64,000 nt of DNA from Xenopus tropicalis. Its lineage: Eukaryota > Chordata > Amphibia > Anura > Pipidae. The position numbers were made by a program, and so were the translations under genes. How positions within the stretch are numbered: position 1 is the stretch's first letter; every line of letters begins with the position of its first letter. The stretch lies in the NCBI RefSeq assembly GCF_000004195.4, contig NC_030677.2, positions 64,504,222 to 64,568,221 on the forward strand. Direction: 5' to 3'. The notes under the pieces were generated by a model. That model searched no databases. It was not told the origin of the DNA and worked only from the letters and a program-made list of their open reading frames with translations. Positions 23,597-40,142 of the stretch are shown piece by piece.

Positions 23597-23639
23597 TTTC
23601 ACATACTGTTGTGCAAATGTAATAGACAACAGGTGGAAA
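23597..23639 (+). mobile_element. 43-bp fragment of the Tc1-A family 5' region (Tc1-left)
   Basis: Begins TTTCACATACTGTTGTGCAA and ends ACAACAGGTGGAAA. It matches the corresponding part of Tc1-A (minus strand of about 5735-5777) at 41 of 43 positions. It stops exactly where repeat R1 begins (CTAGAAAGG). In Tc1-A the next bases are TTATAGGC. Confidence 0.85.
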
Positions 23640-25810
23640 CTAGAAAGGGAAGTTTGAGAACAAACTTCATATTGGGTTGAAAAGCGTGAAGTCACTGAAT
23701 GAAATCTGATCTGTTGTTGGCTCCGCCCACGTTTTCTAACCTTGGACCACAGTTATATAGTAAAAACCACTGTGCAAAGTTTGGGGACCCTGGTTTTAAT
23801 AGTGTCTGAATGGCAGCTATTTAAATTTCCCCACTGAAAGTCAACGAGTGACATCTGATTGGTGGCTTCGCCCACTTTTTCTAACCTGGAACTGCAGTTA
23901 CCTAGTGACTAACTCTGCAAAGTTTAGGGACCCTAGGATTAACAGTTACAGAACGGCAGCAGTTTAAATTTAAACCAATAAAAGTCAATAGGTAAATTGT
24001 GATTGGTGGTTTGTGAGTATGCCCACTTTTTCTAACCTTGAGTGGAAGTCACCCAGTGACAAAAAGTGGGCACCCTGGCATAAATAGCGTGAGAATGGCA
24101 GCATTTTAAATTTAAATGAATAAAATTCAATGGATGGAATCTGATTGGCTGTTAGTGGCCCAACCCATTTTTCCTATTTTTAACCTGCAGTCCCCCAGTG
24201 ACCAACTGTTCAAAGTTTGGGGACTCAGGCATAAAAATTGTGAGACTGACAGCATTTTGCACTTCAACATTGAAAGTAAATAGGTGGAATGTGATTGGCT
24301 GTTGTTGGCCCTGCCCACTTTTACATAGTCACCCAGTGACTGACTGTGCAAAGTTTGGGGACCCTGAGATTAAACATGTGAGAATGGCAACAGTTAAAAT
24401 TTCCCCACTGAAAACAATGAAAGAAATGTGATTGGCTTTTGGTGGCCCCACCCACTTTTTCTAACTTTGAGTATGTAGTCACCCAGTGACTGACTGTGCA
24501 AAGTTTGGGAACCCTGGCACCTAACCAATAAAATTCAATAGGTGAAATCTGATTGGCTGTTGGTGGCTCTGCCCACTTTTCAAAAGTAAATCTGCAGTCC
24601 CCTAGTGACCAACTGTGAAAAGTTTGGGGACCCTGGTGTTAATACTGTGAGAATGGCAGCAGGTTGAATTTCCCCATTGAAAGTCAATAGGTAAACTCTG
24701 ATTGGCTGTTGGTGGCTCCACCCATCTTTTCTTACCTTGAACCACAGTTACCTGGTGTCTAACCCTGCAAAATTTGGGCCCGGTGTTATTACTGTGAGAA
24801 TAGCAGCAGGTTGGACTTCTGCCAAGTCAATAGGTAAAATCTGATTGGCTGTTCACAGCTCCGCCCACTTTTGGGCATCCAACAATCATCATATTTTTAT
24901 TCAGGCTGACCCCATGACTATGTGATTCAAGTTTGGGGAGTGTAGCCTCAAAGCTGTAAGATTGGCAGCAGTTTCAATTTCCCCATAATAGTCAATGGGT
25001 GAAATTTGATTGGCTGTTGTTGGCCCCTCCCACTTTGCATTTTTAAAAAAAAACTTGAATGCGTAGTCACCCAATGACTGACTGTGCAAAGTTTTGGAAC
25101 TCTGGCATCAAACCAATAAAAACCAATAAGTGAAATTTGATTGGCTGTTGGTGGCTCCGCCCACTTTTCAAAAGTAAAACTGCAGTCTTCTAGTGACCAA
25201 GTGTAAAAAGTTTGGGAACCCTGGTGTTATCACTGTGAGAATGGCAGCAGGTTGAATTTCCGCTAAATCAATAGATAAAATCTGATTGGCTGTTCACAGC
25301 TCCACCCACTTTTGGGCATCCAGCAATCATCATATTTTCATTCAGGCTGACCCCATGACTATGTGATTCAAGTTTGGGAAGTGTAGCGTCAAAGCTGTAG
25401 GATTGGCAGCAGTTTCAATTTCCCCATTAAAGTCAAAGGGTGAAATTTGATTGCCTGTTGTTGTCCCCTCCCACTTTGGGGTCATCCAACAAATGTCGCT
25501 GTTTCATTCAGGGTGACCCCATTATTATGTTATCCAAGTTTGGGGGCTGTAGCTTCAAAGCTGTAAGGGTGGCAGCAGTTTGAAAATCTTCCCTGTCAAA
25601 GTTAATGGAAAAATTGCGGTGTTCGGAGCGGCGCCACAAAAATATGGGGGGCCAGATCGGGCGAAGAAGTGTGGAGAGTTTGGGTGTTGTACCCCTAAAA
25701 CTGTAGGAGGAGTAGCGTTTAGAAAACTGGAGGCGCTAAGAAGAAGAAAAAGAAGTGGAAGAATAAGCCAAAGTTGAAGAACAGTATGTTGGGTTTTCAA
25801 CCCAACATAA
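23640..25810. repeat. Composite minisatellite-bearing repeat R, copy R1
   Basis: A 2.17-kb dispersed repeat present again at 34821-36808 in the same orientation. The body is about 14 degenerate units of 120-165 bp. Each contains a CTGATTGGCTGTTGGTGGCT-like block, CCGCCCACTTTT, a CCCAGTGACTGACTGTGCAA-like block, and GAGAATGGCAGCAG. The left end has the hairpin GAAGTTTG-AGAA-CAAACTTC next to CTAG. The right end has the palindrome TATGTTGGGTT-TTC-AACCCAACATA. No transposase frame. Hairpin-plus-CTAG with T outside on the minus strand resembles a Helitron 3' end, but the 5' TC is not seen, so a Helentron/HINE-like or other origin is possible. Confidence 0.85.
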
Positions 25811-26293
25811 TTATAGTCATAGAATGTATCTGCACTCCTTTCTGTGTTCAAAAATGTGTTATTTATTCAGTCAACATTCTGGTGTCTGTAAGTGAGTTGA
25901 AACTGTAGCCTGTATAGTTTGATATCAGTGTTCCACTTCTATTATAATATTTCTAACATTGTGACTGGGCCCGAGCTTACATGGGGCTGCACACAGCCCT
26001 GTACATTTCAGTTGAGATGCCAAAGTGGCAGTTGGAAACAGAGGTCTAGAGACAAGCACTTGCGGCAGTTGGTTTCAGTACTTGGTTTGTCTCAGACCAG
26101 AGTGCATCTCTTGGCGATTCCTGGATCTTCCAAGCGATTTCAGAGTGAGAAAAAGCGATTTTTTTTTGCAGCGGAAAGCAAATTCACCAACTTTGGTTGA
26201 GGAATTGCTTTTGAAGAAAGAAGATTATTTCTACAGAATACAGAAGAAGAAAATCAAAAGTCCATTCTTTGAGACTTTATTGATACCATCAAG
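25811..26293 (+). promoter_or_regulatory. Upstream region and probable 5' UTR of the kinase gene
   Basis: 483 bp between repeat R1 and the kinase ATG. No clear TATA box. The stretch from about 25960 onward is less AT-rich and purine-rich near the end, consistent with a transcribed leader. The ATG context AAGATGA has A at -3. The transcription start cannot be placed from sequence alone. Confidence 0.35.
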
Positions 26294-32290
<5,997 letters not shown>

Positions 32291-32644
32291 TTTCTGGCCC
32301 TTGATATTGGCTTCTACCTTTGGCCTTTTTTATCATCTTCTGCCTCTGCTAACCCTCACCACTAGGCCTTGCAATCCTTAAAGGCTCTTAAAGTCACCAG
32401 GAGTGGATATTTTGCGCCTGGAGCAAATTTATCAACTTTCCTCATGAAAGGAGGAGTCCCCCTGTTTGCACCACACATTACACATTAATATTGTCCCCAC
32501 ATTTTAGTCTAACTCCAGTTCCTTTATTTATATCTATCATGTTTGGTGAAAAGATGTAACTAAAGTACTAAATATAAATTTATTTACATCAAAGTAGCAT
32601 ATAATTGTATAGGCTAGTATTTAGAAATAGATAGAAAGTAAAAC

Positions 32645-32835
32645 ATTAAACAGGACACTAGAATACAGGCTACCAACACTACTACACATAATACATCACT
32701 GATCCAGGGACTTATCCGACTGCCATATTGGAGTCAGGAAGGAATTTTTTCCCCTTCTGAAGCACATTGGACACAGCTTCAGAAGGTTTTTTTGCCTTCC
32801 TCTGGATCAAGATAAATAGGAATCTTATGAATAAA
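32645..32835 (+). promoter_or_regulatory. Candidate polyadenylation signals of the kinase gene
   Basis: No AATAAA occurs in the first ~540 bp after the stop codon. An ATTAAA variant lies at 32645-32650, and the first AATAAA is at 32830-32835, at the end of a LINE 3' fragment. Which one is used cannot be told from sequence. Confidence 0.4.
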
Positions 32836-32840
32836 TAGTT
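32697..32840 (+). mobile_element. CR1-like LINE 3' end fragment
   Basis: CCAGGGACTTATCCGACTGC, TTGGAGTCAGGAAGGAATTT and TTTGCCTTCCTCTGGATCAA match the 3' UTR of 17163-18506 in the reverse orientation. No coding part remains. Confidence 0.8.
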
Positions 32841-34820
32841 GAACTTAAATATGAACTTAAATACTAAATTACTAAATAGAAATTAAGATGCCGCAATTAA
32901 GATGGTAGAAGATAAGGATATTAAATGTTCAGTTCAGTATTCCCCTATTACTATTATGGCACCACCCTCATTTATTGTCAGTTTAATTCTTTGAACAAAT
33001 GAGCCTTAAATTCAGGCAAATAAAAGAAATAACTAAAAATCTGAGAAAATAAATATAATGTCAGACCTTTTATAACATCAACCTGTATATAATGTCAGCT
33101 ATTTTATTTATATTAAAGGGACACAGTGTAGATTAAATAGAATAACATAGCTATGGATATCTAAAGTAATATGACAAAGGACAAAAATATATTTAAATGA
33201 TAACATATGGAAGAAAAGAATAATGTTATATACAGTAGCTTAGTGTTAACTAAAAACCCTAACTAGAAGAATACTGTAAGGAAAACTGATAAAGGGATTG
33301 GTTGCTGTTAGAAGTCACCTACATTCTAAGGCTTTTGTCACACATTGTGTTTCACTGATGCGCCCACCTCTGCGCTGTATGTGCCTGTCACTATGGACCC
33401 AGTGGATTTCAGTCAGAAAATACACACTTTTCTGGCCAAAATCTGCTCTGTGTGAATGCACCTGTCAGTGCTCACAGATACAGTTCAGAGGGGGGAAATT
33501 TGTTTATACACTGAAGGAGAAAGCGCAATGTGTGCTAAAGGTCTAAGGCATATTGAATTGGGCTGCCTTCTATAGTCCAAATATTTAGAGTCATATCTGG
33601 CTAAAAACCCAGACTCCCTCTCAGGATAAGGCAGGAGAAGTTGGCAAAAAACTTAGGACCAGCAATAAAGTAGTGGACTATAAAGTGCAGAACAGAAATA
33701 ACTAAACTTGACTGATTTAAATAGAAAAATAGCAGCCATATTAGTGCACAGGTGAAAGGTTAGTATTTGTGGATACTTTTTTGTAAATATATAATTTTGT
33801 ATTAAACTTTTAAAATAGGAATTAAAGAAAGTACATGTTTAATAGAAAGAATATTATAACGTCACAGAAAATGTATATCAAAAACATCTGTGCTGTGATA
33901 AATAAAGACAAATAGAGAATTTAAATTATTACTTACTGTCTGACTCTTTTGTTGCATCGCTATTATATTGTATTTACTGTATTATCTTATTCTATTATGC
34001 ATAAAGGAGGGACAATTCAGATCCCAATGAGGAGGCCCTTGTGGCCCAGGGTTTGCAAATCTTGAGGAATTTATCTCTGTGGAATGAAAGGCATTTTCTC
34101 TTTTCCTCAGTTTGATATACTTCTTTCCTGTTGGGCAGAAATCCTGTTGTCATAGTATTTTCTGCGTGTCAGACCACTTTGGACAACAACTCCACTGAGT
34201 TATACCCTAGTAATTTTGTTGCCCTCCTACACACTACAAAACACCTGGGTTCCTACAGGGGAGTTTCATATGAAGCATAGTCTTGTACGATTATACGATT
34301 ATATGGGTGCGTATATGGCCAGCTTTAGGCAATGTATGGTTTGTATTTGAGCAACATAATGAAGAATTGCTTAAATACATATAAACTTGTGTATTAAAAC
34401 AGTCAAAACTTTGCCTGGTTCATTAACCAAAAGAGACCAATCTAACATTTACTTTCAATATTTTAATTGCTCCATGCATCATCATCAGAATAATTTTTAT
34501 ATACAGCGCCAGCATATTATGCAGTGCATTACATTAATTTATAACAAACAAGGGTTTAAACAGGAATATTTAAACAGGACAATCATTTTCCACATTCCTT
34601 TAGGATTATTAGATGCCTATTTATCAAATTGTGAACTCACATAAACTCCAGAGAGTTTTCTGATTAAAAAAAATTCGAATGATTATGTATTTATTAATAG
34701 TCACAATAATATTTATCTTAATATTCAAGTTTCATTTGCCTGCCTATTTTTGTCCATTTCTTAACTTGCCATGGAAGGGCACTTAACACTTTTCATGGGG
34801 GACACAATCAAATAGAATAA
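32841..34820. other. Non-coding interval downstream of the kinase gene
   Basis: AT-rich. 33114-33128 has a TTAAAGGGACACAGT motif like the end of TTAA-type MITEs. 33327-33548 may be a diverged MITE (GTCACACATTGTG against CGCAATGTGTGC). 34490-34560 has an ATACAGCGCCAGCATATTAT phrase found in LINE/SINE tails of frogs. No gene seen. Confidence 0.5.
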
Positions 34821-36808
34821 CTAGAAAGGGAAGTTTGAGAACAAACTTCATTTTGGGTTGAAAAGCGTGAAGTCACTGAATGAAATCTGATCTGTTGTTG
34901 GCCCCGCCCACTTTTTCTAACCTTGGACCACAGTTATATAGTAAAACCACTGAGAAAAGTTTGGGGACCCTGGTTTTAATAGTGTCTGAATGGCAGCAAT
35001 TTAAATTTCCCCACTGAAAGTCAACGAGTGACATCTGATTGGTGGCTCCACCCCCTTTTTCTAACCTGGAACTGCAGTTACCCAGTGACTAACTCTGCAA
35101 AGTTTAGGGACCATAGGATTAATAGTTACAGAACGGCAGCAGTTTAAATTTAAACCAATAAAAATCAATAGGTAAATTGTGATTGGTGGTTGGTGAGTGT
35201 GCCCACTTTTTCTAACCTTGAGTCGAAGTCACCCAGTGACAAACAGTGGGCACCCTGGCATAAATAGTGTGAGAATGGCAGCATTTTAAATTTAAATGAA
35301 TAAAATTCAATGGATGGAATCTGATTGGCTGTTAGTGGCCCAACCCATTTTTCCTATTTTTGAACTGCAGTCCCCCAGTGACCAACTGTTCAAAGGCATA
35401 AAAATTGTGAGACTGACAGCATTTTACACTTCACCATTGAAAGTAAATAGGTGAAATGTGATTGGCTGTTGGTGTCTCCGCCCACTTTTTTCTAACTTTG
35501 AACGGCAAATAACCAGTGAGTAACTCTGGAAAGTTTAACAACTCTGGAATTAATACTTTAATAATGGCATCAGTTAAATATAAACCAATGAAATTTAATG
35601 GGTGGAAATGGGTTGGCTGTTGGTGGCTCCGCCCACTTTTTCCAACTCTGAACCGCAGTTACCTGGTGACTAGCTCTCCAAAGTTTGGGGACCTTAGTAT
35701 TAATATTTAAAGAATGGCAGCAGTTTAAATTTAAACATATGAAGTGTATAGGTGAAATCTGATTGGCTGTTGTTGGCCCTGCCCACTTTTCCAAACTTGG
35801 AACATAGTCACCCAGTGACTGACTATGCAAAGTTTGGGGACCCTGACATTAAACATGTGAGAATGGCAACAGTTAAAATTTCCCCACTGAAAACAATGAA
35901 AGAAATGTGATTGGCTTTTGGTGGCCCCACCCACTTTTTCTAACTTTGAGTATGTAGTCACCCAGTGACTGAATGTGCAAAGTTTGGGAACCCTGGCACC
36001 TAACCAATAAAATTCAATAGGTGAAATCTGTAGTCACCCAATGACTGACTGTGCAAAGTTTTGGAACTCTGGCATCAAACCAATAAAAACCAATAAGTGA
36101 AATTTGATTGGCTGTTGGTGGCTCCGCCCACTTTTCAAAAGTAAAACTGCAGTCCCCTAGTGACCAAGTGTAAAAAGTTTGGGGACCCCGGTGTTATCAC
36201 TGTGAGAATGGCAGCAGGTTGAATTTCCGCTAAATCAATAGGTAAAATCTGATTGGCTGTTCACAGCTCTGCCCACTTTTGGGCATCCAATAATCATCCT
36301 ATTTTCATTCAGGCTGACCCCATGACTATGTGATTCAAGTTTGGGGAGCGTAGCCTCTAAGCTGTAAAATTGGCAGCAGTTTCAATTTCCCCATTAAAGT
36401 CAATGGGTGAAATTTGATTGGCTGTTGTTGTCCCCTCCCACTTTGGGGTCATCAAACAAATGTCACTGTTTCATTCAGGGTGACCCCATTATTATGTTAT
36501 CCAAGTTTGGGGGCTGTAGCTTCAAAGCTGTAAGAGTGGCAGCAGTTTGAAAATCTTCCCTGTCAAAGTCAATGGAAAAATTGGGGTGTTCGGAGCGGCG
36601 CCACAAAAAGACGTTGCGCCGGATCGCTTAGAAAAGCACAAGCAACCTGCTCCGCTATAGGGCGAAGAAGTGTGGGGAGTTTGGGTGTTGTACCCCTAAA
36701 ACTGTAGGAGAAGTAGCGTTTAGAAAACGGGGGGCGCTAAGAAGAAGAAGAAGCGGAAGAATAAGCCAAAGTCGAAGAACAGTATGTGGGGTTTTCAACC
36801 CAACATAA
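34821..36808. repeat. Composite repeat R, copy R2
   Basis: Same ends and orientation as R1 (CTAGAAAGGGAAGTTTGAGA ... TTCAACCCAACATAA). Relative to R1 it has about 290 bp extra near 35495-35790 and lacks about 515 bp that R1 has near 24552-25066. Both changes fall at unit boundaries, as expected from unequal exchange between units. The right palindrome has one mismatch (TATGTGGGG). Confidence 0.85.
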
Positions 36809-38092
36809 TTATTGGCAATGAGCAAGACATCCCCAATAAAGGAGTGGTTCTGCAGGTGGTGACCACAGACCACTTCTCAGTTCCTATGCTTTCTGGCAGA
36901 TGTTTTGGTCACTTTTGAATGCTGGCGGTGCTTTCACTCTAGTGGTAGCATGAGACAGAGTCTACAACCCACACAAATGGCTCAGGTAGTGCAGCTCATC
37001 CAGGATGGCACATCAATGCGAGCTGTGGCAAGAAGGTTTGCTGTGTCTGTCAGCGTAGTGTCCAGTGCATGGAGGCGCTACCAGGAGACAGGCCAGTACA
37101 TCAGGAGATGTGGAGGAGGCCGTAGAAAGGCAACAAACAGGACCGCTACCTCCGCCTTTGTGCAAGGAGGAACAGGAGGAACACTGCCAGAGCCCTGCAA
37201 AATGACCTCCAGCAGGCCACAAATGTGCATGTGTCTGCTCAAACGGTCAGAAACAGACTCCATGAGGGTGGTATGAGGGCCCGACGTCCACAGTTGGGAA
37301 ATTTTGCTTACAGCCCAACACTGTGCAGGACGTTTAGCATTTGCCAGGGAACCCCAAGATTGGCAAATTTGCCACTGGCGCCCTGTGCTCTTCACAGATG
37401 AAAGCAGGTTCAAACTGAGCACATGTGACAGACCTGGCAGAGTCTGGAGATGCTGTGGAGAATGTTCTGCTGCTTGCAACATCCTCCAACATGACCGGTT
37501 TGGCAGTGACAGTAATGGTGTGGGGTGGCATTTCTTTGGGGGGCCGCACAGCCCTCCATGTGCTCGCCAGAGGTAGCCTGACTGCCATTAGGTACAGAGA
37601 TGAGATCCTCAGACCCCTTGTGAGACCATATGCTGGTGCAGTTTGCCCTGGGTTCCTCCTAATGCAAGACAATGCTAGACCTCATGTGGCTGGAGTGTGT
37701 CAGCAGTTCCTGGAAGATGAAAACATTAATGCTATGGACTGGCCCACCCGTTCCCCAGACCGGAATCCAATTGAGCACATCTGGGACATCATGTCTCGCT
37801 CCATCCACCAACCACGTTGCACCACAGACTGTCCAGGAGTTGGTGGATGCTTTAGTCCAGGTCTGGGAGGAGATCCCTCAGGAGACCATCTGCCACCTCA
37901 TCAGGAGCATGCCCAGGCACTGTAGGGAGGTCATACAGGCACGTGGAGGCCACACACACTGCTGAGCCTCATTTTGGCTTGTTTTAAGGACATTGCATCA
38001 AAGTTGGATCAGCCTGTAGTGTTTTTTTTCCACATTAATTTTGAGTGTGACTCCATGGGTTGATAAATTTGATTTCCATTGATAATTTTTAT
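36809..38092 (+). mobile_element. Tc1-like transposon lacking both ends (Tc1-right)
   Basis: Begins TTATTGGCAATGAGCAAGAC, the leader sequence that immediately follows the Tc1-left fragment in intact relatives. It then carries the whole degraded transposase and part of the 3' UTR (to GATTTCCATTGATAATTTTT). The 5' terminus is absent here and the 3' inverted repeat is missing after about 38092. Confidence 0.9.
36950..37965 (+). pseudogene. Tc1-like transposase pseudogene
   Basis: Covers the full transposase in at least three frames: HTH region ([29 protein letters not shown]) at 36905-37276, [12 protein letters not shown] (first catalytic Asp) near 37390, MVWGGISLGGRTALHVLARG and MQDNARPHVAG (second Asp) at 37425-37790, and NPIEHIWDIMSRS (Glu) before a further shift. 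The last part (TVQELVDALVQVWEEIPQET to GGHTHC) reads in the 37672-37965 frame. A small deletion falls in the basic linker ([11 protein letters not shown]) and there are frameshifts near 37130, 37425 and 37800. Not functional. Confidence 0.9.
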
Positions 38093-38243
38093 CTGCAGGC
38101 CAGTTCACATGGAGCTCCCAAATAGCCAATCACAGCCCTTATTTGGCATCCCCAAAGAACTTTTTCTTGCTTGTGTTGCTCACCAACACTTTTAACATCT
38201 GAGTGTGGCTCACGAGTAAAAAAAGGTTGGGGATCCCAGCTTT
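38093..38243 (-). repeat. Dispersed frog-type repeat fragment
   Basis: AGGCCAGTTCACATGGAGCT ... CACGAGTAAAAAAAGGTTGG, a phrase recognised as repetitive in frog DNA. It abuts the truncated Tc1 directly, so it may have replaced the Tc1 3' end. Family not identified. Confidence 0.5.
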
Positions 38244-39801
38244 AGACTATAGGGCTCATTTATGACAACCCCTAATGCAAGTGCTAGAGTAACAATGTTA
38301 CAAAAAAGTTTACAAAAAAGCATCATCATTTGAGAAACACTGCTTGACCTACATGGTATTTTGAGAGAAATTTGCAGACAATCAATAATCAATAACAATG
38401 TGCCACAGGTATTTTTTTTATATATATTTAGGGCTTTTTTATTATTGTTTTCCATTTGACTTTCCAAAATTTAATTTACAGTGCCTTGGGCTGTGTGTGA
38501 GTTACATTATTGTTAAGATTAAATGAAAGATTTTGCAGATTAAATTCCAGGTTTAAACTGCAAGGCATCAGAATAACAAATTACAGGCATGAGTGTGGCC
38601 TATCTATGTGCACACTGGGTGGATTACAGCATGAAAAAAATGTGCATTTTTTATAATATAATGTAACTGCCTACAGACACTGGATGGTATCAGGCAGTAC
38701 TGATATTTTCTTGGTCTGCATTTTAGATTGTTAGAAAAACTCCCTTGTGTGACATTGACTTTAGGGAACCTGTGGTGTTATCTCTGCATTTTTTCTGCCA
38801 CATTGGTGATTTGGAGACTCTGCACAATTACTAATTAACTACATATAAAAATGACTAAATTGCTTTTTTCCTCCTGTGTGTGGCCAGTTAAAGTTGCCTT
38901 GCTCAGCATTTCAGCTTATTCAACTGCCTAGTGGAGCAACAAACACAAGATTTAAGATCATTTGGATATTTAAGCTGCCAAGTTCCTCAATAAGTTGTTT
39001 TTCCATGTCCCTTTATACCTGTAACCTGTGTTGCCGCTGTCATTAAGTAAAGATTTGCATATGTTTCTTTTGCAAATGGCAAACTTCTCTTGTCATTGTT
39101 TCTATGAACTTTGGTGTATATTATCATGTACAAATACATGATGTAAAGCATGCATACATATTAGCTCCTATGACCATCGAGGAACTCAATATGACAACTA
39201 GTTATGAGCAAAACTGCTTAAAAATTCACCAAACTGCAGAAAATGAGTCAAATGGCAACATTTGCCAAAATTCTAGTGCAGACAAAAAATGTCACTACTA
39301 AAATTCAAATTTCACTGCAACCGCATACAAAATAATTAGCTCACCCTAGGTGACAGTATTTTATCTCCTTATTTTAGGCTCACTGAATTAAGAAAACTAT
39401 ATACATTTTTTAATATCCCAAACTATAAACATTATGTCTGCAATACTAAAGAGAGGGTCATTTACTTATACTATGTCAGACTTTAATAAAGTTGCAGACA
39501 ACTAGTCAACGCTTATTAGTAATATTAGCAATGAGACAAACTGTGATCCTCTATAAAAAATATGTATGTTGGGAATTTCTAGTCCAAGTCTAGATTAATA
39601 TATGAGGGTGTTTGTCTCAGGAGCATTATTCAAAGTTCATTAATGAATTGCGAGCACATCAAAATTATTAAAGCCCCCCCTGTTTATAAACAAGGCCAGT
39701 GAGTGTAACTTGCCAAATAGAAGGACTAGCATACACTGGCAAAAGCTGTCTTGTAAAAGAACATGATAACTCGGGTTACTGGAATATTCTGCATGCTAAT
39801 A
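38244..39801. other. Non-coding interval
   Basis: AT-rich. No gene, RNA gene or repeat terminus recognised. Confidence 0.55.
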
Positions 39802-40140
39802 CAGCTATGGAATCCACTATCCATAAACCCATTTTCCTAAAAGTTCAAATTTATTGGAAGGCCATCTCCCATAGACTTAATTATAAGCAAATAATTTTAA
39901 TTTTTAGAAATTATTTCCTTTTTCTCTGTGACATTAAAACAGTACCTTGTCATTGATCCCAACTAACATATAATTAATCCTTATTGGAGGGAAAACAATC
40001 CTGTTGGGTTTAATTAATGTTTACATTTTTTAGTAGACTTAAGGTATGGAGATGCAAATTAGGGAAAGGACACCGTACCTGGACATCTTATCTAGAAAAC
40101 CCCAGGTCCCAAACATTCTGGATAACAGGTCCCATACCTG
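39802..40140. mobile_element. Complete TATGGGACC/TTATCC MITE (TA flanks)
   Basis: Ends CAGCTATGGAATCCACTATC and GATAACAGGTCCCATACCTG, with TA at 39800-39801 and 40141-40142. Internal phrases match 22287-22613, including ATCCTGTTGGGTTTAATTAA. Confidence 0.87.
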
Positions 40141-40142
40141 TA

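Noticed and set aside
25555..25851. 98-codon minus-strand frame, also seen at 36655-36873
   Set aside because: Part of the right end of repeat R. It is broken between copies and has no recognisable domain, so it is not evidence of a coding element.
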